A DNA stretch of 64,000 bases from NCBI RefSeq assembly GCF_016545825.1, contig NC_052614.1, positions 27,925,669-27,989,668 on the forward strand. The letters are read 5' to 3'. The notes beneath the pieces were generated by a model that was not told where the DNA came from, did no database searches, and was given only the letters and a program-made list of their open reading frames with translations. The position numbers were made by a program, and so were the translations under genes. Position 1 is the stretch's first letter. Every line of letters starts with the position of its first letter. Positions 24,504-36,486 of the stretch are shown here, in pieces. This DNA comes from Eucalyptus grandis (taxonomy: Eukaryota; Streptophyta; Magnoliopsida; Myrtales; Myrtaceae).

Positions 24504-26626
24504 CTCTCAAACTCAAGGTAAATTGAAAGAAGTCAATTGAATTTAATAGATCCAAAAATGCTTAAATGGATGTGCTTGGTGAAGATATCAGCACTTGGTC
24601 AGCAGATGAAGTGGAGATGAGTCGTTCAATGCCATTAGGCACATGATATCAAATGAAATGACAATTAAAATTCATTGTATTTGGTGCCCTCATTATGTGC
24701 TATTAGGTTATTCTTATTCTTGCTAAGTAACGTTGGCCTTTATTGGCCTGCCAACATCTTTTCTCTAGATTTATCCCTACCCGCGGGCTCGTTTGATAAA
24801 ACAAAAACTAAGTGGTGAAACAAAAACTAAACGTTGAAAAGTATTGAATTGTTTAAGTACCGAAAATGAAAATAAAAAGTTGTTTTTATGACAGGTGAAC
24901 ATTAAATAATAGTTTTTATTTGTTTCTTACCAAATATAGAATAGTGACCATTGTTGGAAGGTTTTAACTGTATAATTGGTAATATTTCAGTTTTGATTGA
25001 TTTTTTTTTTCACTTAACGTTTTAAATAATTGCTTCCTACATATTATATTAAGTGATTTATACTTAAACCAATTTATTAAGTTGTGTGGACTTAGAGGTT
25101 ATCAAAAGTACTTAATATGGTTATCAAGCACACGCTTAGTACGTCCAATGTGGGGTTAGGTCTTATTAGTTCCTTCAGTGCACTTTGTTAGCCATATGTA
25201 ATAAACAAAGATTTACATTGATAATGCACTAATTGGGCAAAATACGAGAAAAATCCTTTACAAATGACAAATTTTCTCTATATGCATGTCTAGCAAATAT
25301 TTTTAAAGCACTCATTAATTTTTTTTTTATATTATCTTAAAATAGCATATAAGGAAGAGAAAAATATTTTCTTGAAAGTGCCAAAAAAAAAAAAACTTTG
25401 TGATGGTTACTATAAAAAAATATCTTAAGTTACATGATTATCTTCATTTATTTGTTGTTTAAGATTTAATTAAGGTACTTGGGGGAGAGAAGAGAGAAAA
25501 TGTCCCTGAAAATTAAAAACCTCTCTTCTCATCATTTTGTTCAAGAATTTGTGCACATATAAAATTGCCTGTATTTCCATTTTGGATATATCGCATAAAA
25601 TTGATTCTAAGAGTGAATAATTATACATAAAATGGAAAATTGAGTTAGTAAAAGTACAAAAGGGAACTGAGAATGTGGAGTTTTCTGGTACTAAAAAAGG
25701 AAAATACAGTATAGAGAGAAGTAGGAATGTGGAGTCAATGAAGTACAATAGATAGGTAAAGTATATGATTATTTTATTTCATCGTTTTTACATTTACGCA
25801 ATTGTCCTCGGGACAATTTTTTGACCAATAAGTTTATGGCAGTTGTGTAATAAAGAGGGACAGAGATCCCTTAAAAGTAGAATTCATCCTAACACTTTTA
25901 TCAAAAAATTCCAATAAAGATCATGCAATGGGATGAACAATAACTGTACCGATTATTTTCCTTAAATCTATAACAATTTTTTTCCTAAAGTAATTTATTT
26001 TCTTTTTCTTTTTATTACTCACACATCTCTTTTCTTTAATATACTAGAATTCATCCATGCACGTTGTGTCAAGAAAAATGAAACTATAAGGAAATATCTC
26101 ATATATACTGGAATTCATCCTCTTGAATGTCTAATTTCTAACGTGTGTAAGATTGTCGATGAAATTTCAAGCTTAGATTAGTTTACATATCATTTATTTG
26201 GACTATTTTTTTTCAATATATAACAAAAGGGAGAGTTCATAATCGATAATATTTGGGATTTTTCAAAATAATTGAAACAATCAAATTCATCCTTAATTTT
26301 GTCTCTATAAGATATAATTTCTAAGAGCACAATAGAAAAACTAAATGATTAAATTGTAAGAAATAGGAGGATCTCTTCCCATTATCTAACAAATAGATTA
26401 TTTTAATAATATTCAATGACATTGCTAATATAGTATGTGAGATTACGATCATAAGAATTTCTATTACCTCCCAACGCAGCCCATTATATCACATACGAGA
26501 AAAATTGATAATTTCTATACTGCAATATTTACTGGTATAAGGAAATTAAGTTTGAACCTTCATAATAATACGGAATAATGATATTACAATGTTAAAATAA
26601 ATAACATCTATCATGAAAACAATTAA

Positions 26627-26957
26627 TTTTAGAAAAGCTCCATATTTATTGAAATGATATTAATTTGGACTCAGAGTATATACCATACATATAATAATTT
26701 GAAATTTTAGATAATCATTAGTTTGAAGATTACCGATCATTGAAAATTTATATAGGCGACTAAGGTTTGTGATGAAAGATTTATTATGAAAAAAAAAAAA
26801 AACTTTAGAAAAGCTCCTTCTTTATTGAAATCATATTAACTTGGGCTCGGAGTATAAGCCATACATATAATAATTTGAAAATTAAGATAATCATAAGTTT
26901 GAAGATTTACGATCATCGAAAGTTTATCCAGGGGACTAAGGTATGTAATGAAAGATT
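26627..26957. repeat. Tandem duplication, about 176-bp unit, in TNL A intron 3
   Basis: 26627-26787 and 26804-26957 share tttagaaaagctcc, catacataataatttga and gactaagg blocks in the same order and spacing, with scattered substitutions and an A-run between the copies. Confidence 0.8.
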
Positions 26958-27340
26958 ATAGTTTTCATTAATTTGAAAATTAAAATTCCCAACTAAAATT
27001 TAATAGAAATTGTGAATGCAAATTATCACATAACAACATATGTTACGAGCTTTTATGACTTCTTTTAATATGAGAGTATTAGCAAAATCGAGTTTAAGAA
27101 CTGATATTAATTTTAAAGTCAAAACTAGAAACATTAGAAATATTTTGAGGAGGAATAGTCGCTAGTAGTACCATTAAAATTGCGTAATATTGATAATGAA
27201 GTGAGAAAAATTAGAAACTCTTTTCCACTGGATGTTTATAGTATCGCATGAGTAGTTTGAAGAGCATATTTAACTGTTGAATTACTAAATAATACCAGGT
27301 TGCATGTTCAATTTCACTCACCAATTTCTTATAATTTTAC

Positions 27341-27648
27341 TGTTAGAATATTTAAGACTAAGTGTGAGGGGAGTGTTAGAATATTTAAATAATAAATCAT
27401 GCATTAATCTAACAGCTTAAGCTTTTAGAACAATTGGCAGTGGTCTCACAAAATCTCATATGGTATCAGAGCTAGAGGTCTTGTGTTTAAATTTTTCCAT
27501 GCCCCATTTATATCCCCAATTAGATTTCGAAGTAAAAGACCAAACTAAGCATAAGGGGGAGCGTTAGAATATTTAAATAATAAACTAGGTTTCATCTAAT
27601 AGCTTAAGTTTTTAGAACAATCGGTAGTAGTCCCAACAGAATTTCACA
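27341..27648 (+). mobile_element. TRIM retrotransposon with three LTR copies, TSD TTTAC
   Basis: Lies in intron 3 of TNL A. An 87-bp repeat occurs at 27374-27460 and 27562-27648 (TGTTAGAATATTTAAATAA in the first, CG start in the second). Right after the first come a tRNA-Met primer site TGGTATCAGAGC (27461-27472) and, before the second, a polypurine tract (aagggggag). A truncated third LTR start (27341-27355) joined to another purine tract precedes them. The whole block is flanked by perfect TTTAC (27336-27340 and 27649-27653). No coding sequence is present, which defines a terminal-repeat retrotransposon in miniature. Confidence 0.85.
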
Positions 27649-28225
27649 TTTACTAAGTTCTCTTTAGTGTTTGTCTTTTTTAGGGCATCTTATCCCTTGC
27701 ATATCAGTCCTATTCACTACCCTTGCATATCAATCCTATTCACTACTTAATGTTTCAATTAACTACCCTTAAACATCCATTAGGGACAGCTTATTGGCAT
27801 AATTAAGAACTCAAAACAACATGAATGTTAGATAATGTCGTTTAAAGGCAGTGTAAGTCAATATAAATTAAGTGACAAGACATTGACTCCGGCAAATGAA
27901 TTACAGTATATATTCTCTATTGACTTAGATTAATAAATGTAAAGGAAATGTATTGACAAATGGAAAAGTAATTGGTTCATTCGAGATATTTCCAGTGAAA
28001 TTTTAATAGGTGACCTTTTAAAGATTACAAGTAATTCAGCTATGAACTGAGGGATTGGTATTTTAGACATTCTTCAAGAGCTATATTTCTTCTTTCAATT
28101 GAGTCAATAAAATTTAATTGGATTTTTTTTTAAAGCGATAAAATGACAATCTACAACCGTGCGACACTCGAATTGGTGTTCCTGCAAGAAAATATAATAT
28201 GTTGCACCTTTTAATTTGCTCGTAC

Positions 28226-28513
28226 CTTAAGTTGAGTCCAGCCACCGCAAAAATCACTTATACGGCTCCACGATAGGTCAAGGATAACTAGATTTTTGGG
28301 GCATAAGTTAGTTGCAAGCAACTCTGAAGGACCATACTTCCAAGATAGCCATCTCAATTCTGAAAAGAGATTCTTATAGTCTCCAGAGAGGTTCCCACCA
28401 TCCATTTTAAGAAATCTAACCCTTGGCACTTTCACAAAATCATCTGATGTCAAAATAGTGGCTGGTATAATCCCGCAAAAGTTCATACAGATTGCTACAA
28501 TAGTTTCAGTTCC
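28226..28513 (-). CDS. TNL A exon 3: NB-LRR linker
   Basis: This 288-bp, phase-0 exon has acceptor TTTTAG and donor AAG|GTACGA. It encodes GTETIVAICMNF, then VRFLKMDGGNLSGDY and ELRWLSWKYGPSEL, the typical linker before the LRRs of TNLs, where the first LRR begins (NLVILDLSWSRI). It is open throughout. Confidence 0.88.
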
Positions 28514-28637
28514 CTAAAATGAGGAAATAGTCAATTCTATTTAAACAGTTCCAAATAAAGTCTCAAATAGCGGGAAAACAATTGAGGGAAGATTTTTGCA
28601 ATGAACAAAGTAGAGGAAGGTGCACTTAGACTTTTAC

Positions 28638-29748
28638 CTTCTTTCTTTTGATCATATCAAGACCTTCTTCATGATTCCACACCCGAGAACGTTTTCCCGG
28701 ATCTTCGCAGTTCTCTTGGTACACAATGCTCTTGCCAAAGTCTTTAAGTTGATCGTGCATCCATAATTGGTTCTTTCCTATAATTTTCACTAAAGACATT
28801 AAAAGTAGAACTTCAATCCCCTCATCTGGAAAATATCTACAGTCATTCCACATGTAATCTGCATCTCTCTTATTTTCTCCAACTAGAAAGCAAGCAATAT
28901 CAAGAAATATTTGTCGTTGATGATGATCTAATGCCTCATAACTCAATATTAACTTATCCTTAACATCCTTATGAGGACACTCTTCCATCTTTTTCAACGT
29001 ACTTTGCCACACTGCTTCCTTTTTATCATATAAAAATGAGCCCATCACTTCAATGGCCAAAGGAAGCCCTCCGGTTTTTGCAGTAATTTTCTTAGATAAA
29101 CTCAAGAATGCATTTGGAGGAGAGATGCTTCTAAAGGCATGCTTGCTAAATAGTTGAAGAGTTTCGAGATTGTTGAGCTCCTTAGCTTCATAAATCAAAC
29201 AATGGTCAAATTGATATTGGAATCGACATAAAACACTTTTGTCTCATGTTGTAACAAGTATTCTACTTCCCAAACCAAACCATTCTTTCTTTGCTGCTAA
29301 TGCCATAAGTTGGCCCCTATGATTTGCATCATCAAGGAAAATAAGAACTTTCTTTCTACTAAATCGTTGTTCGATCAAATTTTTCCCTTGATCGATGCTA
29401 GAAACCTTGATTCTTTTGTCCCCAAGGATATCATGCACTAGTTGCCTTTGCAAATTTAGAAGACCGAAACTTGCACTTTCTGATGCTTGTCGAATATCAA
29501 GGAGAAGGCAACAATTTTCAAAATTAATGGACAATTTGTAGTAAATAAGCTTGGTAAGAGTTGTTTTGCCTATACCACCTATTCCACAAATTCCAACAAG
29601 CCTTATGTCCTTAGATTCAACACTCAACAAATCTATTACTTCATCCACTGATTGGTCAATCCCGACCAAATAATCGGACAGATGTACCGAAGACACCTTA
29701 AGCTTAACCAAAACTTTGCGAGCTGTTAGCCGTGTGAGTTCTCCCTGG
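28638..29748 (-). pseudogene. TNL A exon 2: NB-ARC, one stop codon
   Basis: Starts after a CAG acceptor in the same split Gly codon used by B. Motifs in order: P-loop GICGIGGIGKTT (intact), kinase-2 KVLIFLDD, RNBS-B GSRILVTT followed by TGA (29244-29246) where B has Arg, RNBS-C YEAKELNNLETLQLFSKHAF, GLPL in GGLPLAIEVMGSF, RNBS-D IFLDIACFLVG and MHD in LWMHDQLKDFG. The frame is the same before and after the stop, so a single substitution explains the break. The exon ends IKRKK at donor 28637-28636. Confidence 0.88.
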
Positions 29749-32389
29749 CTGTATGTTAGTAAAAAGAGTATAATGAAGTTACCATCTGATTGAAATTAAA
29801 CATGCATATACGAGATGATTCAGTAATATGAGTTAGCTACAAAATGCTGGACGTATGAGGGAAAAATATGCATGACTTTCCGAATTGATTCAATCATACT
29901 AATAGGATACAATGGATGTTTTTAATGAAGGTGATGATCAAGATCATGAAGTGCAAGATGATTCCTCCCAATATTTATCACACAGTCTATTAGAAATGAG
30001 CATGGTTCAACTGGTCCAATTCAAAACTTGAAGTCAGTAACTGAACCAGGGAACTGTTCCACGTTCTTTGGAATTAGAAACCGAACTAGTCCATCCTATA
30101 ACCGGTTTGAAACCGAACCAGACCCCTATTTTTTGTTTTGTATTTTTTGTAATTCCTTATTTAAATGAACTTGTATTTTAAAATTTGTTTGAGAGGATTC
30201 TATCCAAGAAGCCACCAAGTCGGTTTGATTCTCGAGCACCATGTAGGTGGGAAAGAAAAACTTGGAGAGGCCCAGCCTGAAACCCGATCCAAATCGTTCT
30301 GTCTGTGTTATGAAGCCTTACGTTCGGACTAGTCAAAACACATTACTTGAATGGGTCTATTCAAGCTTCGGTTCAAATCTGAAAAACAAAAACCGTCCAG
30401 TAGTTTAAATTGAAACAAATGGGAACTAAATCAGATCTGAAAGTGGAAAAGGAAATAGGTTTGAGGAAAGAGCAAATATTTGTAGATTTATTTTGTAAAA
30501 AAAAAAAGCCATATTGGCCTTAAAAAAAGAAAGAAGAGGAGGAAGTATAATTTTTTTTTTTTTTTATCGGTCCTACTCTAATCCTACTTTAACTCTCACT
30601 CTCAGACTTTTACACTGCCTCCTTGCAAGGTGTGGGAGTTGAAACCCACTCCTGAAACTATATCGTCCCCATGCCAACTCCCCTGAAAAGATGGGGATTC
30701 GAACCCCCCATCTCCCCTTTCATGTTGGAAAGGTGGCCACGGGGGCAGAGGAAGTGTATTTTTGAGGGCACCAAAATAGATGAAAAAGTGTACAATATGC
30801 AAGTGTAGTTCTAGACGCGCGTCCACCAACCGCAGAGAGAGGCATTGGGAACAAATACATCGTACTAATATGAGGCTGCCTCACCATGATGATCCGTCAC
30901 ATGATTTTCCACCATGGATGTTGCAGGTAAGATCGGCGGCGTCCGATGCCATTAGAGCAAGCTAACGACCGCCATAATTTGACTCTCTCCCTGTTTGTCG
31001 ATTAGAAGCGCAGAAGCTGCTCGCTTCATTCTATCCTGCTTATGTTTCTTCTTTTTTTCTTTTTCTTTTTTTTTCTTTTTTTTTAAAATTATCCGCAGTA
31101 AGAAGAAGAAGTGTATAAAAATGAACAATTCAAACATTTAAGATGGAAACTGGTCACGAACCGAAACCCCACTTGAGCCGGACCATAAATTTCAAGTTAG
31201 TTCAGGTCATAGATTCAAACTAAATGGTTGGTTCTTGTATTTTGAACTTGTGAATCTAGCCAGTTCTTATGAGAATGGGTTTGAACTAGACCAGCAAGTT
31301 TAGTTCTGGTCCATCCCCAACTTGAATTTGGACTGTTAATCACCCCTAGTTTATGACCTTATTGAAGCCAAACCTTAAATCCTGGGCCTTAACATAAAGA
31401 AGTTAATGGCCAAAATCATGCCATAACAATACACTCAATCAATAAGGCCACTTGATGGACTGCCTAAATGAGCTCATCGAACATAAAAGTCACAAAAATA
31501 CATTTGACTCATGAAATTCATAGATAAAATGTCTAAAAGGCTCATTGATGGATGGAGGTTAAGTGAAAATTATGACAAGTGGCAACAATCGTTTAACTCA
31601 AAACATGAAAGGAAGTTGAAGCTAAGTCTAGAAAGTTCCATCAACCAAGAAACAACAATAATTGAAAGATTGTTAGAAGCATTCCTAAAATAGCGGTGCA
31701 AGTCAAGAAACAGTTAGAAATTTTTGTGGAAGAATATGAGGATGTAGAATCGAATCGTACATTGAAAATAGGGGAACAATTAAAGACACCAAAACTCTCG
31801 TTATCATCTACATCATAGATATGTCTCTGAAGACAATTCAAACACTTTCAACATAAATCATAGAGCACTGATCATGGAGTCCTGATTTTAGAAAAGATTG
31901 TAACGGATTAGATCTTCCATCTGGTTTTGAATTTCAAATTCAAATTAGGTAGGCTTTCTAATTTTAGTGTTTTTCTTTGAACATAAAGGCTTTCTAGACT
32001 ATTTGTGAGCTTTTTTTCCCAATACATTCCATTGAGAAGTTTGTGTTCAGATTATGTCATCAAGCAAGCATGACACTGAAGAATGTAAGCGACGTACTCT
32101 AATTCAATAAAAGCATTTTTTTTTTTAATAAGACTGCGATAAAGTCCTTGAGATTTCAAAACATGTTTTTGATTGACTTAAAGTCAGATTTGATATGTTA
32201 AGAGGCTATGAATTGATTTGATTGGGTTTTAATCAATGAAACCACTGAATTCTTAGCAAACACAACTTGACAAAAACACGCTTAACAAGCCTAGAGCAAC
32301 ATAATAATTTGGCTCTTCAAAATATAATCTGTATTTAAGCAAAAGAAGCAGAGAGAAAATGGAAGATAGAGTCGAATGAGTTAACATAC
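29749..32389 (-). other. TNL A intron 1, expanded to 2641 bp
   Basis: GT-AG intron. Its donor-side part (down to about 32290) and acceptor side resemble the 139-bp intron 1 of B, so roughly 2.5 kb was gained here. It holds a SINE (30550-30747), repeats rich in 'accggttt/ggtccaat' near 29990-30400 and 31150-31330, and T/C-rich runs. No gene is seen. Confidence 0.7.
30550..30747 (-). mobile_element. tRNA-derived SINE with poly(A) tail
   Basis: The minus strand contains a perfect RNA polymerase III B-box GGTTCGAATCC (30695-30705) inside a tRNA-like head, then about 150 bp, then a poly(A) tail (T-run 30551-30565 on plus). It is flanked by near-identical 11-bp direct repeats gaggaagtata (30539-30549) and gaggaagtgta (30748-30758). 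The A-box is poor, so it is probably an old SINE copy rather than a tRNA gene. Confidence 0.6.
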
Positions 32390-32892
32390 CCTATGTTCTT
32401 GGTGTCCCATCCTTTGATTCCAGTAACCTCCTTGAGCGCCGCTGCCCAGCGTTGCACAATCTCAACCCCGCGTGTCTGTTCATGCAGGGTTAATGCATCT
32501 CTATATACTTTGGTTTCCAACTTCACATCGGAAGGCTCCACGTCATAGAAAATGGGCATGACCTCCAGTTCCTTGGTTTTCCTACACTCCACCATGTGTT
32601 CCAACTCGCGCAAGCACCAACTACTAGAGGCATAGCCTCTAGAGAAGATGGGAATGCAGATTTTCGAGTTATCAATGGCCTGGAAAATCTCAGGGCCGAT
32701 CTCTTCACCGATGTCAATCCCCTTCTTGTCTATGAAAACATGGATGCCCTTATCTAGCAGGGCATGATAGAGGTAATCTGTGAAGTTAGCACGAGTGTCC
32801 GGTCCTCGAAAACTCAAGAACACATCGAACTGGACTTGAGATGTGCCGTTGCTAGTGGATCCTGTTTCTGAACAACTCCTTTTTCTTTTCAT
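32390..32892 (-). CDS. TNL A exon 1: TIR domain
   Basis: The start at 32892 (MKRKRSCSETGSTSNG) is chosen because the paralogue B begins with the equivalent Met; an in-frame Met further upstream (32976) has no counterpart. The TIR domain begins FDVFLSFRGPDTRANF and continues IGPEIFQAIDNSKICIPIFS, SSSWCLRELEHMVECR (with the conserved NADase Glu) and PIFYDVEPSDV. It ends ALKEVTGIKGWDTKNIG at a GT donor (32389-32388). The frame is open throughout. Alone it would be a TIR-only protein, a class known to act in plant immunity, but expression is not shown. Confidence 0.88.
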
Positions 32893-34394
32893 CCTAGCTG
32901 CCTCTGCTACATCAAAGATCTCACAAAAGATCTTACAGACTAGGGATGATAGATAATTCTGTAGTATGCATTTCAAGCAAGTTTATATTGCTTGAGTTCT
33001 GTGAAATTGAGCTTCTCTTTCCGATTTCAATTATCTGTCATGCAACGATTGCTGATCAAGTCACCAAAAAAAGAAAACAGAAAAAGCAAGACTCTTAGAA
33101 GGTTTAGAAGACGAACTCTGGAGCAAACAGGTCCAGAGGGCGGAGAGGGGGACCCAACAAGCATTGATGGAAAATTTTCTCACGACAGGTATAAGAAAAA
33201 CATAAACTTCCGAGTCCAACAAGAGATGGTGGTAGAGACCAGGCATCTATGAACGCTAGATATAAAGTTAAACTATCAAACAAACTCAGAGAAATATAAT
33301 TAAACCAGAAGCTGAAAGAGTTGCAAACCTCCAAGCATCTCAAAACTAGTAAGAATTAACAACGAAAACACAAAGCAAGAGATCAAACAAAAGAAAACGA
33401 AATTAAACTCTGAATAAGCAGCTACCTTTGTGTGATGCGATAGATATATCCAATAAATTCGAGTTCGAACGAACAAAGCAAAAGTAAATTTCTTGTGCAC
33501 GCAAGATAGACGACTCGCCTGCAACTGCATGAGAAAGCCGCATTCAAAATGGGGTCATGAATATCTAAGTTCCGTCGAGTTTAAAAAAAAAAGCTAAACG
33601 AAGAAATTACAGGTCGCGAAACAAAAAGATTGAGCGAAGAGAGAACTTGAAGAACCTGAGGATTCTCTGCCCTGCGCAGGTTCTTAATATATTGTCCCGA
33701 CTCATACGGGGGATGACCGACACATGTCAGATGGGACTTGGGATTTTGCAAGGATTGACCGGTAGATCCCGCGGTATTTACCGGCTGACTCCGATTGACC
33801 ATTCCCGTCCTAACTGGATGGTCAGAATTTTTTCAACAACCATTCTTTAACAATTGTTCCCACAACCATTCTTTAACATGATCTGCTTCAAGTCCAACCT
33901 TAAATGTATTTAAGTGTGTCGTAAATTGATTATAAAGGGCTAATCCGTACATGAATCGTTTACTATTCATGTATAAATCGTTTGTCCTTGTTTGTGACAT
34001 GAACCTGTTTAAGTTTGACATAAACACACTTAATTACATATTATATGTGTCTTGTGAATGGTGCAGCTGATAATTCGTGTGCTTGTATTGCAATTGTGCC
34101 GTCATTGGTTTAATTCGAACGCGACATATTTGTCAATTGTGTTACAATTTTGAAACCCAAACACAATTGGTTAAATATTTGAATTATCTGATCCGACACC
34201 TTTAACCCGTTTAAGAAATAAAGATATAAACAATTATATATGTTTATATGAAGATTGCACGGGCTAATCCTTTTATTTCGTAGTTATTAGATGACTTAAT
34301 GAAAATTTAATGGGTCTTTCGTCTCCATCCGCCCGTCTCTCTTAACCCACTTCACCGGTCACCCAAACGGGTTTTGTCTAAAGAAGAGACCTAC
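32893..34394. other. Upstream region of TNL A and intergenic DNA
   Basis: The 5' flank of TNL A. Two TTGACC W-box-type sites (33755-33760 and 33795-33800) lie about 0.9 kb upstream of the start; WRKY binding there is inference only. The open frames at 32992-33850 are on both strands and look random. Near 34350-34386 is a 35-bp segment repeated at about 40094-40130. Confidence 0.4.
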
Positions 34395-34399
34395 GTTGG

Positions 34400-34606
34400 T
34401 GTTGGAAGGAGAATTTGATTTTATCCTTTGAGATTTCAATTGATATAGTAAATCATAGACATAGAATATTTTAGGAAAAACAATATTGTGCATATATTCT
34501 TATTTTGATTCTTTTCTCTTGTATTACAAATACCGACACTTCTTGTACATTTGTAATACAGAATATACAGAATAGCATTTTCTCCATTGTTCTGCATTTC
34601 CTTTCA
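34400..34606 (+). repeat. 5' LTR of the plus-strand copia element
   Basis: Begins TGTTGGAAGGAG and ends CCTTTCA. Directly followed by the primer-binding site. Confidence 0.95.
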
Positions 34607-34618
34607 TGGTATCAGAGC
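34607..34618 (+). other. Primer-binding site, initiator tRNA-Met
   Basis: TGGTATCAGAGC directly abuts the 5' LTR. Confidence 0.95.
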
Positions 34619-34748
34619 GATCTTTCTGATCCACCTTCCGCACCATTTTTTTTTTCGAATTGCCTCCAATTGTCTTCTTTTTTTTTTTTTGTTGCTGCAA
34701 ATCATTATCTGCAGAACAAAGACAGCACATTGAAAAGAGGAATTCAAT

Positions 34749-36486
34749 ATGCAGAACCCCAACGACTCAGAAATCCAAAACCCAGATCAACCCAGAAACA
34801 CATCAAAGGAATCGTTCGACCAATCTGCACCCACTCCAGTCACCGGACAACTTCCTACTCCAACTTCATGGCCGTATGCACCATGGGTTCCAGTTCAAGG
34901 ACCATGGGCCACTGGGCCAAGTTCGGGCGATAGACCCGAATTCAATCCGGGTGGGTCGGGAATGAATCCCTACCCGAATTTCCCACCTGGGTTTGCGCCG
35001 CTGGTCCTTCCGCCCTTCGCCGGCCGTCCAGAACCCGGAGATGCATTGTACACGTCATCGCCCGACGGCCCGGCTGCGACTCATCACCCTTCAACTCACC
35101 GGACCGGATCACTACTCAACATGGGCGAGGGATTTTCGGCGGGCTCTGGTTACCAAGGACAAGGATGGATTCCTTGACGGATCCGTCCCTTTTCCTACCG
35201 ATGAACGCCTGTAGCGCCATTGGCGCAAATGCAACCAATTAGTGCGTACATGGATCGGAAATTGTGTGTCGCCGGAGGTCACAGCTGGGCTTCCTCCGAC
35301 TGAAGATGCAAGATTAATGTGGAATAACATAAAGGAAATGTACGGGAAGCTCGACAGGGTGAAGGTTTTTTTGCTCACTCAAGCCCTCGCCGAGTTGAAA
35401 CAGGGGAACCTCTCGGTTACCGCCTGTTTCAACCGGCTCTCAGCGCTCTGGAACGAGCTTGAGGCGGCCGAGGAGCAGCTTGAAGGACCGGAGTCGACCC
35501 TCAAGCAGTACAGAGAAATCAAAGACCGCGAGAAGGTGACCCGGTTCCTGTTAGCCCTAAATGAGAGCTACATACCTTTCCGATCGCAGATCCTCGCCAT
35601 GGAGACCGTCCCACCGCTCGGCCGCATCTTCCAGCTCGCTGTCCAGGAGGAGAATCAGCGAATGGCTGCCGCCGGAACTGAAAAGGGAGGAGAAAGCATG
35701 GCCCTTGCTGCACCGGCAAGGGTTTCCGGCCGTTTTCACGGCGGCCTCCGTGCGCCACAGCGAATCCCGACTTCGGGAGGAAATCCTCGCTCTTTCGGGG
35801 AAAATGAAGGAGACGAAGGAAACCCTAACTTTAGGGCTTACAGAACGGACGGCCAAGATCAGAAGCTTGGATCCGATGGCCCTTATCTTTTCGGCAGATC
35901 CGACGGTAGAGATAAACAGGGGCGCAGATCTGACGGCCCAAATTTCATCCGCGCGGACGGTGTAGATCAAAGGCGAGGCCGCGGATCTGACGGCTCTCAT
36001 TTCATCTCGCATGGGACCGAATCCGGTGGTCATTATAATGCCACGTCATCACAGAAGGGAGGAAACCAAAATTATAAATTTAAAGGTAAATATTGTGAAT
36101 ATTGTCGGCGTCCTCATCATACCATTGAGACATGCTGGAAATTACATGGTAAACCCACTGACAAAGAAAAGAAAGGAAAAGAATTTTCTGCTTACCAGGT
36201 GTCAGCACAAGGATATGACAAAGCTCATCAACCTATTTCCCAGGATCAATATCAGAACATCATGAAGGCGCTAAATCAGCTACAGACAGTTGACAAAAGT
36301 GCAAATTTCTCATGTACTTCATCAAACAAGACTAATAATATTCCAGTTGATGCATGGATTATTGATTCAGGCGCTAGTGATCACATAATTTGTCATGAAA
36401 ATTTGTTTTCTAGTACCTCTACAAAGCTTGATTCCATATATGTTCGACTTCCAAATGGAAATATTACTGATGACAGAAAAGATTGA
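34749..36486 (+). pseudogene. gag and protease of the plus-strand copia element
   Basis: The start Met is at 34749 (MQNPNDSEIQNPDQ). A one-base shift near 35060-35090 moves reading to the frame used by the rest of the element (LQLTGPDHYSTWARDFRRAL). A TAG at 35212-35214 stands before RHWRKCNQLVRTW. Then gag (SPEVTAGLPPTEDARLMWNN) runs to the zinc knuckle CEYCRRPHHTIETC (36094-36135) and protease WIIDSGASDHI with the D-S-G catalytic motif. The frame ends shortly after the left edge of the inversion at 36469. Confidence 0.9.

Larger units (their letters stand above)
21938..32892 (-). pseudogene. TNL A: TIR-NB-LRR resistance gene with two in-frame stops
   Basis: Four-exon TNL on the minus strand: 32390-32892 (TIR), 28638-29748 (NB-ARC), 28226-28513 (linker), 21938-23503 (LRR). 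Every junction has GT-AG borders. The phases fit (503 + 1111 + 288 + 1566 nt, all divisible together), giving about 1155 codons. The family consists of intracellular immune receptors: the TIR domain is an NADase, NB-ARC is a nucleotide switch, and the LRR senses. The only breaks I see are TGA at 29244-29246 (RNBS-B motif) and TGA at 23093-23095 (LRR). As it stands it would encode TIR plus part of NB-ARC. Introns are 2641, 124 and 4722 bp, the long ones loaded with mobile elements. Confidence 0.85.

Noticed and set aside
27461..27472. TGGTATCAGAGC as a possible tRNA gene part
   Set aside because: It is the retrotransposon primer-binding site next to an LTR end; no tRNA body follows.
30660..30750. 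Possible tRNA gene (B-box)
   Set aside because: No acceptor stem or convincing A-box; the poly(A) tail and flanking duplication fit a SINE.
35519..36033. Minus-strand ORFs inside the copia gag
   Set aside because: Antisense to gag; only the minus-strand stretch at 36469-36941 has true integrase motifs.
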